Source: Cryptomeria japonica
Taxonomy: Eukaryota; Streptophyta; Pinopsida; Cupressales; Cupressaceae
Length of the DNA: 64,000 nucleotides
NCBI RefSeq assembly: GCF_030272615.1
Contig: NC_081415.1
Span: forward strand, 627,419,240 to 627,483,239
Direction of reading: 5' to 3'
This document shows, one piece after another, positions 34,741 to 46,976 of this stretch. Every line of letters starts with the position of its first letter. Position 1 is the stretch's first letter. Under the pieces are notes generated by a model. It was not told the origin of the DNA. It did not search any database and saw only the letters and a program-made list of their open reading frames with translations. Both the position numbers and the translations under genes were made by a program.

Positions 34741-35418
34741 CAACAACTTCTTTTGTTGTTCCTTTTCTACACATCTCAAGAAAGTACCATCAACTCCTCT
34801 TTTATATAGGTTTCCTTCCCAAAGGATGTATCTCCTCGCCTTCAGTTTCAAATTCCTTTTTTCCTTTGGAGACAAGTAAGGGGGACAATCTCCATATGTT
34901 AAGATGTATGATACATCTAAGAACCACTCATCGATTGTGCTTGTAAGCAACACCAATGGGAGGATTTCTTCTTCAGAAGGTTTGCTTTCTACAATTAACC
35001 TAGCCAATCCCTTTCATCTGACCAAATTAGTAGGTTTGATATCCACATTATATTCATGCACTTTGGCAATCCAGGAGCCCCTCTTATTGCAACCAATCTC
35101 CTACTGAGTAAGAATACTTTTCATAGCTACCTCCGGAACAAAAATGACAACATGAGAATGCACTATATAATATCTGAAGCTCTTGAGAGCTTTGACTACA
35201 TCATAAGCATGTTTCTCAAGAGGATAATAATTCAGCTCATACTTCTTCAAAGGGATGCTCATAAAAGATATTGGGGCTTCAATACCCTGTTCATTCTTTT
35301 GTAACAATATAGCAGACAAGGTATGTTCCTGAGGCATATGAGTATATAATGAAACCTTTAAAGAAATCAGGATATACCAGGGTTGGTGCATTTGCAATCG
35401 CCACTTTGATGTCTTCAA
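34741..35418 (-). pseudogene. Z RT-linked RNase H (degenerate) and connection
   Basis: Residues around EHTLSAILLQ, YPLEKHAYDVVKALKSFRYY and VIFVPEVAMKSILTQ match the RNase H that follows reverse transcriptase in Tat-type elements. The usual first catalytic Asp (before AS/TS) is not visible, and the DH motif is replaced by a hydrophobic stretch, the known degenerate state in lineages that gained a second RNase H. The frame continues to 34738 with KARRYILWEGNLYKRGVDGT, the run into integrase. Confidence 0.8.
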
Positions 35419-35599
35419 AAGACTACTTTCCCTTAGGGCTCCATTTGAAGGAGGTATGGTTCTTCATCATTTCTGCAATAGGCTTAGTCAACTCGGTAAA
35501 ATCAGGAACAAACCTTCTCAATAAATTCACTTGTCCAAAGAAAGATCTTACACCATCTTTGTTTACAGGTAAGCTCAATTGCATAATTGCCTTTACTCT

Positions 35600-36303
35600 T
35601 TAAGGGTCAATCTTGATTCCTTCCTTTGAGACAATATGACCCAAGATTTTTCCCTCAGTTATGACAAAGATAAACTTCTTAGGATTTAAAGAGATTCCTT
35701 CCTCTCTGCATCGTTGCAAAACAACTTTCAAATCATTCAGATGATTGGCTCTCTTCTTAGAGAAGACTATTAGGTCGTTCAAGTAAATCACAATGATCTT
35801 ATTTTTTAAGTCTCCAAAAGATAGGTCAATGAACCTCTGGAAGGTGGCACCAACATTGAGAAGACCAAATGACATTGTATGATAAGAAAATACTCCAATA
35901 GGAGTAGTGAAAGCAGTTTTATGTTGATCCTCAGGAGCTACTTCAACCTGGTTATAACCTGAGAAGCCATCAAGCATAGACATCATCTTCGAGCCTGCAA
36001 CTGTTTGCAAGATATGGCCCATGATAGACAAGGGATAATTATCCTTTAAAGAAGCTCAATTCGGATTTCTGAATCAACACATATCCTTATTTCTCCATTC
36101 TTTTTATTGACAGGAACAATGTTAGCTACCCATGTAGAATGATGAATGGGGTAGATGATCTTTGCATTTTGCATCTCCTCAATTTTAGCAAAGATTGCAT
36201 CAACGATCTTTGGATTATAAGTATCTTGCTTCTGCCTCAAAGGCGTGACACCAGGCTTTAAAGGAATTTTATGTTGAAAGCTACCATTTATGAATTTCTT
36301 CAA
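35600..36303 (-). pseudogene. Z reverse transcriptase, broken
   Basis: The upstream fingers (36303-36046: HKIPLKPGVTPLRQK, NKKNGEIRICVD) and palm (36031-35600: MLDGFSGYNQVEVAPEDQHK, TPIGVFSYHTMSFGLLNVGA, RFIDLSFGDL) are typical Ty3/gypsy. The active-site box reads YLND, so one catalytic Asp is changed to Asn. One break lies near 36040. The 79-codon frame 36555-36316 upstream (LLCYQDVFA) is the normal lead-in to reverse transcriptase. Confidence 0.9.
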
Positions 36304-36684
36304 GTCAACGTAACTCTAGGCAAAGACATCTTGATAACAAAGCAATAAAGTGATTAATTTCTCTCTTTCTTGAGGAGAGAAACACTTACCAACACAAACA
36401 AGCTTAGGATTTTCCTCAGTTCCAATATTAACTTGATCATACTCATAAGAGGTAGGGATAGACTTGTTCTTTTGCTTCAGGTATTGATCATGTTGGTTGA
36501 AAAGATCTTCAAGAGAGACCAATCCTTTAGGTATCTTGTTTCCTTTTAACTGCACTATTTTTGCTTCCCTTGCCTCATCTTCCAGTACTTCATTACTTTC
36601 ATTATCACCCCCTTCAAAATAACAATGAGCAAAAGATTTAGAATTCTCAAGGAATTCAATTATTTGTTTGTCATCATTAAAGAC

Positions 36685-37158
36685 CTACCAATGATCAACA
36701 TTATCAGGTTCACTTGGTCTGTAGATTACTTCCACTTGGAAAGTCTTATCCACAAAATCGGGATGAGGCAAGAGTAGAGAGGCTGAAACAACTAATGAGT
36801 CAGCTCTTGTGTTCTGACTTCTTTGAATAGATTCAATTGAGAAGGCATCAAAGAATTCAATGCAGCCCCAAACCCCATTTCTATAATGTTTTAAACGACT
36901 ATTCTTCATAGTATAAACTTCTCTGACTTGTTTGACAACTAGCTCAGCATCGCCAACGACCTTCAACTGTTTGATTCCTTTTTATTTTCCTAGCCCTAAA
37001 CCAAGCAACAAAGCTTCATATTCTACAGTATTATTAGTATTAGAAAATTCTAATTTGAAGGCGTAGGGAAACTTGTAACCATCTGGTGAAACTAAGACTA
37101 CCCCTGCTCTTGATCCAACATTGGCACAACTTCCATAAAAATCCAATGTCCATAACTC
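36685..37158 (-). pseudogene. Z archaeal-type RNase H placed before reverse transcriptase
   Basis: The domain reads WTLDFYGSCA, VEYEALLLGLGLG, a stop at 36982, then VVGDAELVVKQV and NTRADSLVV. Of the four acidic residues, Glu (EYEAL), Asp (GDAE) and Asp (RADS) are kept; the first (FDGS in relatives) is FYGS here. In V and T1 in this window the equivalent domain lies after the RT-linked RNase H. In Z it comes right after protease, before the reverse transcriptase lead-in at 36555. Confidence 0.82.
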
Positions 37159-38210
37159 ATCTTTTAGGCTAGGAGTAATTTGATTTGAATTATCATGAGG
37201 ATTTGACGAACATATATAGGTTCTAGGCCCAGTTTCAACAAATAGAATGTCAGCTCTAGGATCACCAGACTTCAACACAGTAAATTTAGCTTTAGGATCG
37301 GGATTAAGGCACATCTTTTTCCCTTCAAGTGGAATTAAAGCATGAGACCAATCCATTTGAATTTGTCCCCCCAAATCTTTACAAAAAGTCCTACTTAGTA
37401 GCATTTTATAGTTGGTAGGTATATTAGCTACTAATATGGTTAATTTAAGTCTCTTTTTGGGAAAAGTTGCAAGAGCTACTTGGGCATCTTTAATTTTTCC
37501 TATGATTGGAAATACAGAGCGATCGATAGAGTAGCATTTCCCTTGGAAAGAGGTAATAGATAAACCTAAAGCTTGGGACACTTGGGCAAGGCATTACATT
37601 TTCAAAAGCACTAGAGTCAATAATATAGTTGCTTAATCTAATGCCAACGATAAACAAAGAGACATAGAAGGGCTCTAGTTTAGCTCAAGGTTCTTGCAAA
37701 CTAGGAGAGTCATCTTTAGAATTAGCACAAACTTTCTCCTCTATACTGAAGTCATTATCATAGGATAACTGGGCATTGCATAGGGGTGATAGGGTTCCCT
37801 CTTTGACATATTTAACCAATCTGTCCAATTCCTTAGGATTGAGCCTTAAATATTCAGCTTGGGAGATTTGGATTTTTGTATTCTTACAAGGCTCAATTAT
37901 ATCAAAGGGATTAGAATTCAGTACAACATGGACAAAAGTAGAAGGAGTTACCTCAGCTTGAGATTCTTTGGGAGTCCCTTGATCTATTTTCTTTTGTCTA
38001 ATTAAGAGAAATTTTGGGGTGGAAGAGGCATTACTTTGTTCTCCCTTTGCATGTTGTGATCAAGTGAACACGACGCAATGAGGATCATTCACTTCTACCA
38101 ATACATCTTCCTTGTCAACATTACCAGGCAAGTACTCAAAGAAATTGACACTAACATCCTTAGATGAACTAGGTTCCTCTACATAAGGCTCTATGGTATG
38201 CTCAGTAGTA
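37159..38210 (-). pseudogene. Z aspartic protease and flanking spacer
   Basis: Upstream of the RNase H lies a retropepsin-like region: NYIIDSSAFENVMP near 37610 (Asp-Ser-Ser in place of Asp-Ser/Thr-Gly), then ALGLSITSFQGKCYSID and TNYKMLLSRTFCKDLGGQIQ (37581-37370), the hydrophobic and flap-like parts. A frame break lies near 37585. The stretch 37620-38210 encodes an acidic/polar spacer with stops, cut on the right by the solo LTR at 38216. Confidence 0.75.
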
Positions 38211-39669
38211 CAGAGTGTAGATGTATAAATCTAACCACTTTCTTAAATAAATATTTAATATTTATTTTAACCCTGTCCCCCTATTAATTAAATCTTATTT
38301 AATTAATTTCTTCATTTTCATCTATTATATTAAATAAATTATTCAATTTATTTAATTAAATTCACCTAAAACTTTTCCAGCCTTTAATTAAATAAATAAT
38401 TCCCCTTTCTTCCTTTTAATTAAATTTACATTTAATTAAATTAACCATTGCATATAAATAAATCTAATTTATTTATAAAAATCCCCCCACTTGTATTTAT
38501 GCAAGTTGCATCTATTTTAGTTGAAATAAAGAAATTTTATTTTAATTAAAATTCTAAATCCCCCCACTTGCCTCCTAAACCTCTTCTAGAGCCTTCTAGA
38601 TTCTTCTAAAACTGTCTTAATTGGCCTAATCAACTCCTAAACATACCCTTTCCCTAAGTTTGAGGAGGTCACTTCTCAAATTTGGAGGAAAGTCTTCTAA
38701 ATGCATTTAAAGCTATATTTCTTCAACAAGCTAACTTGTTGAGTTCCCCCAAATTTGGAAGGACAATTACAAATTTGTCCCTAAAGTCTTCTAAACCATT
38801 AATGGTTAACTCAACCCCCCTTCATGGTTAGAGAATTTCTCTCTAACTTAACCCTCATCTAACCCAAGGGTCTCATCAAGCACTCATGGCTTTGACCCTA
38901 GTTATCCTATTAACCCTTGCACAAGAGTTTACCCCTTGGGTAAAAGCTTTATCCAATGGATAACTCTAACCTAACCATGGCCTTACCTCCTAAGGTAACC
39001 TTCATGTCTCCTCGCCCATTTAACACCTCTTTCATCTCCTCTCAAGCAACCTCTTGTTGACAATTGTCACCATTTCATTGATGAAAATTGTAAACATGGA
39101 TTGAGTAACTTTCAATCCTAACCATTGTTAAGATTATTCAATCTTAACCATCCATTTCCCTATTTTTCCTATTAATAGAGCTCTCATTCTTCATTCTCCA
39201 AGATCCAAGTTTCATGCATCTACATTATAGTATAATTTACTAAGCCTTTTAGCCTCTCTTTGTTAGAATATCATCATAAACATTTAGAAGCATTTCATTT
39301 CATATCAATAGTATATCCATGCTAGTATATCATGTTAGGATAATTTAGCAATATCTTTATCATATCACTATCTTCATCTTAACTTAATCATATCTTTTAA
39401 CATATCATATAGATCTTAGAAAGCATTCATGCATATAGATCACAATATCACTCATTCTTGGAGTTGTCATTCCTAAGTCATTTGCTCAATTATCTGAGAG
39501 AAAAACATTGACTTTAGGGATCCTTTGAGATAGAGAACAATGGGACTCCCCTTGGGAAGTTAAACTAGTTTAAATTAGTTTATAGTTGCACTAAGAGTCT
39601 CATTAGTATGTAGGTCATCTGATCTTGATTTATTCATTTTGATCACCACGTTTTCCTGCGTACAAAGAG
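38211..39669 (+). mobile_element. Solo LTR of family V inserted in Z, with target duplication
   Basis: The 1449-bp LTR (38216-39664) starts TGTAGATGTATAAATC and ends CCTGCGTACA. It is flanked by CAGAG (38211-38215) and AAGAG (39665-39669). It matches the 5' LTR of V (48395-49900) throughout; the TATA region is decayed (CTATTAATAGAG at 39169-39180 against CTATAAATAGAG in V). The orientation is plus, opposite to Z. Confidence 0.88.
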
Positions 39670-40837
39670 AAACCATGTATATCTTATCATTTCTGGACAT
39701 GTGCTTCCATCATGATCAGATGTCAAATGAAAAACACAATGATTACTCACGTTTGAGGATGAAGAAGAAGAAGGGGGACCTTCAATTGCGAACCTTGGGC
39801 TTGGACCAGCTATAGAAAGCAGCTTATTTTGGGTTGCTTGATAATTGCAATCCCTTCTTGAAACACCTAGATAGGAAGTTGATGGACCTTTAGGTATCTT
39901 CTTCTTTAAGGTAATAATATCATTGGCTAATCTTTGAATCATTGGATCAGTGGAATTTACTGGTAATGGTTTCCCAGCCTGTAATTCTTTTTTCCATTTC
40001 CTTGTTGTAATAAGATCATCCTCTTTTGCTATAGCCAATGTTTGAGCAGCTTCTATATTATCAGCACCCTCCCTTTTAATAGTAAAATTTATATCAGGTG
40101 GTAGAGTGTTCATAAACATAGCCTTGATTAAATGTTCGCTAGGTCTCATGTTGGTGGAAATTCTATTATATAGTTTGTTAAACATTACCACAAAATCTCT
40201 CATAGTTTCGTGTACTTCTTTCTTCATAGAACCTAGCTGAGCAACCAAAACTAAATAATCCTCGGTTGTCTTAAATCTACTTTCAAACTTGGTTCTCAAT
40301 GTGCATTCCAATCATTAATGCAACCATCAGGAAGAGAATAGAACCGTTCGGCAATAAGACCAGTCAAAGATTCTACAAACAACCTCATTGCAAGATAGAA
40401 GATGCAAAAAAGAAAGCCTTCAAATGTTCCTCAGGAGAAACCTTTCCATCTCCATTAAAGTTAGGCACAATTTTCCTAGAGCCTTTTGGTAACTCATGGA
40501 GCTGGGCCCCAACTACAAGTATGATAGGACCTATCGCTAATCCCCATGGTACAGGTTTGACAGGTTAAGCCATGATTCAGATAACAGGGATTGGGAAACA
40601 AACTTGGAGGGGTAATATAGTATGTAATATAGTATCATGCAATATGAGGGCTTGGCTAAGAGAATGTGAATTGGCAGATGTAGGTTTATTAGACTTGGGA
40701 GGAGAAGGAGGCCTACTAATAGTTTTAGTTCTCCGAACAGGTGGGAAAGACGAAAAATTAATAGATTTTAAAAATTCAAAATCTTGATCAACAACCCCTT
40801 TTTTCTTATTAGCCCTAGTGTATCTTTTGGAAGCCAA
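39670..40837 (-). pseudogene. Z gag, broken
   Basis: Starts at 40837 (MASKRYTRANKKKGVV). After a stop-containing stretch with LPKGSRKIVPNFNGDGK and SPEEHLKAFF (about 40500-40420) it continues in another frame from 40311 with the capsid region (LGSMKKEVHETMRDFVVMFN, LAIAKEDDLITTRKW). It ends with a Cys/His cluster (NHCVFHLTSDHDGSTC, about 39720). The order and motifs are those of retrotransposon gag in plant Ty3/gypsy. The V-family solo LTR cuts the gene at 39669. Confidence 0.85.
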
Positions 40838-41170
40838 AATTTAACTAACAAGGCTCAGAGTCGCCAACTTCAACCTAGGTGGAAGATTCAATTAATTCTA
40901 AGGATTGATAAAGGGGGAACCTCTTCAGCTTGAATAACTACTCCTTCTTGAGCAACATCCATATGCACAACATTTTCCCCAAACTCCTCTTGTTTTTCCA
41001 AAATAACATTAACTATGTGAAACTGACAGTCAGTCCTCCTCTTTTCCCAAGCAAGGCGTCAGAGAGTTACCACTAAACCCTCCTAATTGTAAACCAACTA
41101 ATCTACATTAGGTTGCAACACAGGGGCAACCTGGCTTGGAAAACCAACATCATGATACTAATCTTTATAA

Positions 41171-41188
41171 TCCCCGACAAAGTTGCCA
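41171..41188 (-). promoter_or_regulatory. Primer binding site of Z
   Basis: The minus strand reads TGGCAACTTTGTCGGGGA, similar to the gypsy PBS type TGGCGCC(G)TTGTCGGGGA and related forms. It lies 4 bp from the LTR start TGTGTTGG at 41193 and defines Z orientation. Confidence 0.82.
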
Positions 41189-41857
41189 AAAATGTGTTGG
41201 TTAACAGATTTGTCACCTAACTCTATATTCTCACGCCCACAGAGATGACAAATGTAACCACAGTTGAACTAGTCTAACAAATTATTAACTAACTGATTCT
41301 TTGCTTATTTTACAAGTGGCAACTACCTACTAATGATTTTCAATGAATGAACAATAACATATGCTTTTAACCAGAAAGCAAATAAGGAAAGAGATTTTAA
41401 CTAGAAAGCTTTGTAAAGGCATTGACAATACTAACTATTATTTTAAGGATTTTTCATATTTTAAAATAAAGCCACTATGAAACACCATTCACAGATAATT
41501 TTCCACAACAACTGAAACTTTTCAAATCATCTACCACTTCAATGTAAATTTACCAACTGACATCCATTTCAAAGAATAGAAAAGCATCCACACACCATAA
41601 TTCAAAGATTATGAATATAAGAAAGCCACCAATAGTTCTTTTATATTAAAATAGCAGATAACCACATTCATAAAGTTTTTCTCTTATAAGAAAAACAAAG
41701 TTTGCCCAAAAGATCGTGATAAAAAAAAAAATCCAGATATTTAAAACATGAAAGATAATGGTTTCTTGAAGAAAACCGTTATTTAAAAAAGTCTTCAGGC
41801 CTCCCAACCAATGAACAACAAAATAAATTAAAACATTTAACAAGAAACTGCCAACAC

Positions 41858-44800
41858 CTATTCAGCTTCCAGTTCTCCATCTTCGACAATCTCCACCTCT
41901 TGTTCAACATGTGCCACCTCTTGAGCTTTGATTCTTTGTTTGTATTCACAGTACCTGTTCATAGTCGGTTCCATATTCGGGTCCTCTAGTACAGTGGTGA
42001 TCTACAACCTTGTCCTCCACTTTGCAACCAACCCATCAGTAGCAGGTATATTCTTGTGCATTTCATCCATCTCAGATTCAAAGGTAGAGGTGTGTATTTG
42101 TAGGTGACCTAACACTTTAAAGGATTTCAAGGATACGCTTTTAGGGTCCCTAACATTTTTTTGATAATTATCTTTGAATTGGCATACCATTTCACTAAGT
42201 TCTGGCACATTCTCCTCGAAACTATCCATGAGATCAACATCCAGAGAATAGAGATTCTCCTTTATTTTCAGCAAGTCACTCAAGTAATGTCTTAGGGAAT
42301 TATCAATATCATCAGTATAGTCATGATAGATTTTATCCTTCCAATCTAATGTATCATGCCAAATAGGATTAACCTCCTTGGGATGTTCAACTATTTTATC
42401 GATGGTTAATATGACATGGCTCAAAGACATGAGCTTTGTGACTTCCTTTGAGAGCACGAAAATACTCACATGCTCCTTTCTAACTTGCTACAGTTCTGTT
42501 AACAACTCCTTTCTTTTATTCCAGATATTTACATACAACATCCTGAACTTAGTGACATAACCTATGCCAACACCATACATTTTATTGATCCAGTCAGTGA
42601 CAACTTTTGCATACCCCAAGTTACCTTTGACTTTCCTCATAGTGTCTGGACCAATCCCCTGCACCTGTGAACTTGAAGACTCCCCAACAGTAGGATTTAA
42701 GAAAGATAAAATGAAATCCTTCAATGATTGCACCTAAGATTGGAGCTCAAGATTCTTCTTCTTTTGTTCTTTTGCTCTCTTAATCAATGCATGAACAAAG
42801 AATTCAACATGATAGACATCCCCTTCTAAAGTAGAGGGTCCCATATCCACATGGCTAATTTTATAATCCTTCTCAGTCATATTACTTGCATCTACATTCC
42901 CAATAGGATAAGCAATTTGTAGGATTTGGTGGTCAGTAGTAGAATCATAGATAATTTGAGACATTCATTTATCCTTCTTAGGCTTACAAGAAATTTGGAA
43001 CAACAATGCAACTATGTCAATCTCAGTGGAGACATCAGTGAAAAAATTTATTTTCTTTTCAACCTCTGCCTTCAACCAAGCTGGAGAGGTTATCTCGGAT
43101 TTTGATCCTTTATTAATAACACCCGATGTACTTTGTATAGGAGAGGAGGGGATTTCAAGAAAAGCAGAGAAACACTGATCATCAATGATTTGTTGATATA
43201 TACCTCCAAAATCAGAGAGGGGCGATTTTCCTTTGAGTGGTGTAGCTCGGTCATCCTGTTCACAAGTGGTTTTTAGCTGAGCAGTGGTCTCTTCTGGATT
43301 TTCTCCATCACCTCCTGACTCAGAGCTTCTACTCGACATCCTATTTGTAGACTTGATTGTTGGTGTTTGAATAGGGGAAGAAGAAACTGCTCCATGCTCT
43401 CTTTGAGATGATGATTTCTGACCTTGGGAAGAACTGACCCGATGTCTCCATTTGCCATTAAGCTAATCAGATGTTCTCCTTAACACCAGAGTAGTACAAA
43501 TCAATAGGTCTGAAACTTCTTCTCTAGACCAGTCAACCTCCAAAGAGACTGCATAGCAACAATATGATATTTTGGGTCAATGATGACCTCATCTTCGGTA
43601 TCATCATCCGAGACATTGAAAGAAACACCAAGGGTGTGAATTTTCTGCAAGGATAGCCTCATATAACTTCTTCTAAATACTTCAACATCATCTAAACAAT
43701 CCTCCAAAAAATATTCAAGTTTAGCACGATGCATATAAACATTAGCTCCATACAGATGGTGCCTCACATACCCTTTGTTGTCAAAGTTGATCTGGTCGGT
43801 AGAGTTGAAAAATGGAACTTCTCTAGAAGCGTTCCCACTGCCTTGGTAGCACCATTAGTTTTACAGCAAAAGACACTGGTGGAAAATGGAAAAGAGTATC
43901 CCCTCTTTCCCATATTCAAGTATTTCACATTTACTATAGATATTTGGCGGAAAACTTCTAAAACACAATATAATCAAAGGGAAAATAAGACAAATTCAGA
44001 GGCTCTTTCTCAAAACCCCTGAGAACTGGTCGAATTGGGTGTAAAAACTTGCAAACTTCATCACAAAGTCAACTGAGTCATGGGAGAACTATAGGCCAGG
44101 GTTTCCTTCCAACTTTTTGACTAGGCCCATTGAGAATGCCTAATTGATGTGGGAAAAAGCATGTGTATTCTTCCGCAAGGTTAGGTAAGGAAATTTTTGG
44201 TAAACAGGTACAAAAACAAGAGAAGGGTGATTCAATTCTAAACCTGGCCAAGCAAACTCTTGACTAGCGAGGATGTAAACAATATATGAGCACATATGAA
44301 AGGCTAGGGACTGGGGGAAATTCTGCATTGCTCATTCAAATGAAAACTGATAATGGAGGCCCAATTAATGAAACTTTCAAGAGCACAGATTGTAATAATG
44401 TAATGACACATCCAAAATTCAAAAGACTCAATGTAATTACTACCCACAACATGGTGCAAAAGGACTATGATCTCCACAACTTCATCTATGAAATGCATTC
44501 CTTTAAGCTAAGAGGGCAACTGAGACTTACCTCCCTTTTTTGACTTTAGCCGGTTTTTGGCTATACAATTCATGCAGAACTCCCCATGCATGTAGAAATA
44601 TTCCTCACCAACTGATATAGACACATTCTATGCAACTTCTATTTCAGGGAGGCACAAAGTGCGAGAAACCCTTTCAGGGTTAACTCGCGAGACCACTTTA
44701 TCGCCCTCCGCCCGAATTTCCCGAGTCTCAAGGTTGTATCTCTCAAAGTAGGTGACAACCAAATCTATGTAAGGAACAAAAAATGGAAAACCAAATGCAG

Positions 44801-44941
44801 AGGCCAAACCACACTGAATAATTTTCTTTCACAACAAAGTCTCTCTCCTAATTCTAGCTCTTGCAAAAAGGTTTCAAAATTCAATAGCTCTGTCACTGTG
44901 TCCCGCACACCTGCCCACTGATTTTGTATTATACTATGCAT
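41858..44941 (-). pseudogene. LTR-internal long reading frame of Z, right copy
   Basis: From ATG 44941 (MHSIIQNQWAG) to the stop at 41858 this is about 1027 codons. Segments visible: VPYIDLVVTYFERYNLETRE (near 44780), GEFCMNCIAKNRLKSKKGGK (44590-44530), ASQEFAWPGLELNHPSLVF (44265-44200), MKFASFYTQFDQFS (44061), IGYVTKFRMLYVNIWNKRKE (42550-42500) and an acidic C-terminus. Stops and a few shifts (for example a one-base loss near 44327, and one between 43500 and 43340) break it. The same frame in the left LTR is broken elsewhere, so the parent was probably intact. I find no known domain. The frame lies about 180 nt after a TATA-like site (45123-45132), so it could have been translated from LTR-driven RNA. 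Confidence 0.65.
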
Positions 44942-45143
44942 GAGTGCAAGCTAGATGATACACTTAGAGAATTCAAAGAAATGGAGGCTAGTTCAAAAAT
45001 AATTCGCCACCCCGTTCATGTACTTAATTGATTTAACATGCCTTAAATGTCGCATTTACTTCACCTCTTTAAACAATCCCTTAATTTAGCTTGTTCCCGC
45101 TGACAAGGAAAACAATGTTATTCCATATAAAACCTGACACAAA

Positions 45144-46299
45144 GGTGGTGTGCGTATGAAAAAGGGTTTGTAGCTGCAAGCACAACACTTCAATTAAGTC
45201 ATTACATGTATGGTTAGTAAATAATAATCAATCGATAATAAACCATAACAAAGCGACTAATTGCCTTCTAAAAGATGTGATTATAAGATTGCTCTCATAT
45301 TTTTATAAGCAATACCAGTGACTAGACGACACCAAGACGAAGGATTTAATCTATATGATATTAACTATATGGATGCATGATGGATGAATAATTCAAGCAA
45401 TAATCAATTCAAGCAATATGGATTCAAGCAATATGGGTGAGTAAAACTAAATATGGATGCAAATAATCTAAAAAAGCACAATGATCTTCAATGACTCCAT
45501 AGTGAAATTAGCGCGATAATAATCTCCAAGATTGTTCTCAAAAATCTCTGGGGTGAATTGAAATGAGAGTTGAAGACTGAATTTATAGATAATTCTCAAG
45601 AGAGATTATGAAAAAAGCTCAATTTAGGATTAATTGAAAATAATTGAGAAATCAGGTTTAGTTAACCTTGAGATAGATTCCAATTATAGTTTAATTGAAA
45701 TGCATTCAAATTAGAAGTCCAAGTTGCATTGGAAATAATAATAAATTAATTCCATGCATTTGTGATAAAAATAGATAATTCTTTTATTTATTCAAGAAAA
45801 GAGTCTTTTCAATGCAACTGAACTTCTTTTTCTGAAAAGCTTTTAGTTCCAGTTTTAGAGAATAATTCAATTAATTGCTTTTATGATTTCAAGTTCTAAA
45901 TTTAGAAAAAGAAATTACATCTCAAGTTTGATTTCTCTCTCAATTCAATTCTTTTATTTTATTTTCAATTCAACTCTTGCTTTGTAATTGATTCCTTTTT
46001 TTGTAATAAATTAATTCCTTTTGCATGATTAAATGGCAAATTTATTAATTAATTTAATATGCAAGGATATTTAATAAATTAAAATAGGATAATTGATCAA
46101 AATGATATTCTTGAAAATGATTCAATTATTTATTTATTTAATTAATATTGATTAATTGATTTTCCATGTGATATTTGATGATTAAAGAATTAATAATGTG
46201 CTCAAGGTTGATTTAACTGCCTTTGGTTAGGACCTTGGTGATGTTGTTGAGATTAGGGGGCCATGGTTTAGATGACCATTTTTAGGGTATTACAGGTGG
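45144..46299. mobile_element. Solo LTR S2 in the right LTR of Z, with exact target duplication
   Basis: 1146 bp (45149-46294), TGTGCGTATG to GGGTATTACA, flanked by GGTGG on both sides (45144-45148, 46295-46299). The other Z LTR has the uninterrupted site near 33243-33248. No gene, PBS or polypurine tract is seen. The interior is AT-rich. The last 20 bp (GACCATTTTTAGG...TACA) resemble the end of S1. Confidence 0.9.
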
Positions 46300-46567
46300 C
46301 ACCCCAAAACCTAGGAAAGAGTTGATAAGTCGCTTGGTCGGGGAAATTGTGAACTAATGAACCTATGGTCGGGACTTGCGAACTTTCTACAACCCACAAT
46401 AGAGTGACCAAACACAAGATGAGAGACATCGGGTGATCGGGGACTTTAAGAACTTTCTAACTCTGCAACTAACTTAGAAAAGGAGTGCGACACATGACAT
46501 AACTTCAGAAATTGACCAACTCTGTGACTAAAGGGGAACAATTTTAAATTTAAAATAGGGGGTAACA

Positions 46568-46870
46568 CTAATGCAGGGCCACTTGAATGTGCACCACAAC
46601 TTCCATCGTGTACCTCTTTTAAGGCAAGTTACGCCTCTTCAAAATTGAGACATCGAATAAGTGTTCCATCAAGATTCTTTCTATACAATGTGTTAGCAAT
46701 AATGGTGTGTCTGGATGCTTGATAAATAAGAGTCTTCTTTTGATTTCTTGACAGATCAGGAGACACATACTAATTATGTAAGTATGCATATATCTCGTTA
46801 TACCATGGGGATTCAGGACCCACAATTACACACACATATTCTGATGAGGGAATCTCAGATGTTGGTACCA
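46568..46870 (-). pseudogene. T1 integrase N-terminal zinc region, truncated
   Basis: In one minus frame the sequence reads YVSPDLSRNQKKTLIYQASR, NTLYRKNLDGTLIRCLNFEE, a stop, then VHDGSCGAHSSGPAL. This is the run-in and first His/Cys-type residues of gypsy integrase. It ends exactly at the Z LTR boundary. Confidence 0.75.
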
Positions 46871-46976
46871 TCAATTGTTCTACAATGAACTCAAACTGAG
46901 TTTCATCATTAGGCATGTCTAGAAGAGACCCTACTTTAGCCGTGGCATCTGCTGCCTTGTTTTGTATTCTTGGAAT

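Larger units (their letters stand above)
33518..41192 (-). mobile_element. Internal region of Tat-like Ty3/gypsy element Z
   Basis: Minus-strand order from the PBS (41171-41188): gag, protease, archaeal-type RNase H, reverse transcriptase, degenerate RNase H, integrase. A solo V-family LTR (38216-39664) lies between gag and protease. A conventional polypurine tract was not found beside the left LTR at 33517. Confidence 0.88.
41193..46567 (-). repeat. Right (5') LTR of Z, about 4.2 kb without its insertion
   Basis: Begins TGTGTTGG beside the PBS and ends GGTAACA before T1 sequence (46568). Its counterpart is 14754-17598 plus 32204-33517. It contains solo LTR S2 (45149-46294) and a long reading frame (44941-41858). 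The noncoding ends are 41193-41857 and 44942-46567. The divergence between the two LTRs is considerable, so the insertion is old. Confidence 0.85.

Noticed and set aside
38216-38560. TTAATTAAAT-rich tract as a possible origin or matrix attachment region
   Set aside because: It is an ordinary part of the V-family LTR and is found again at 48440-48770; no evidence for such a role.
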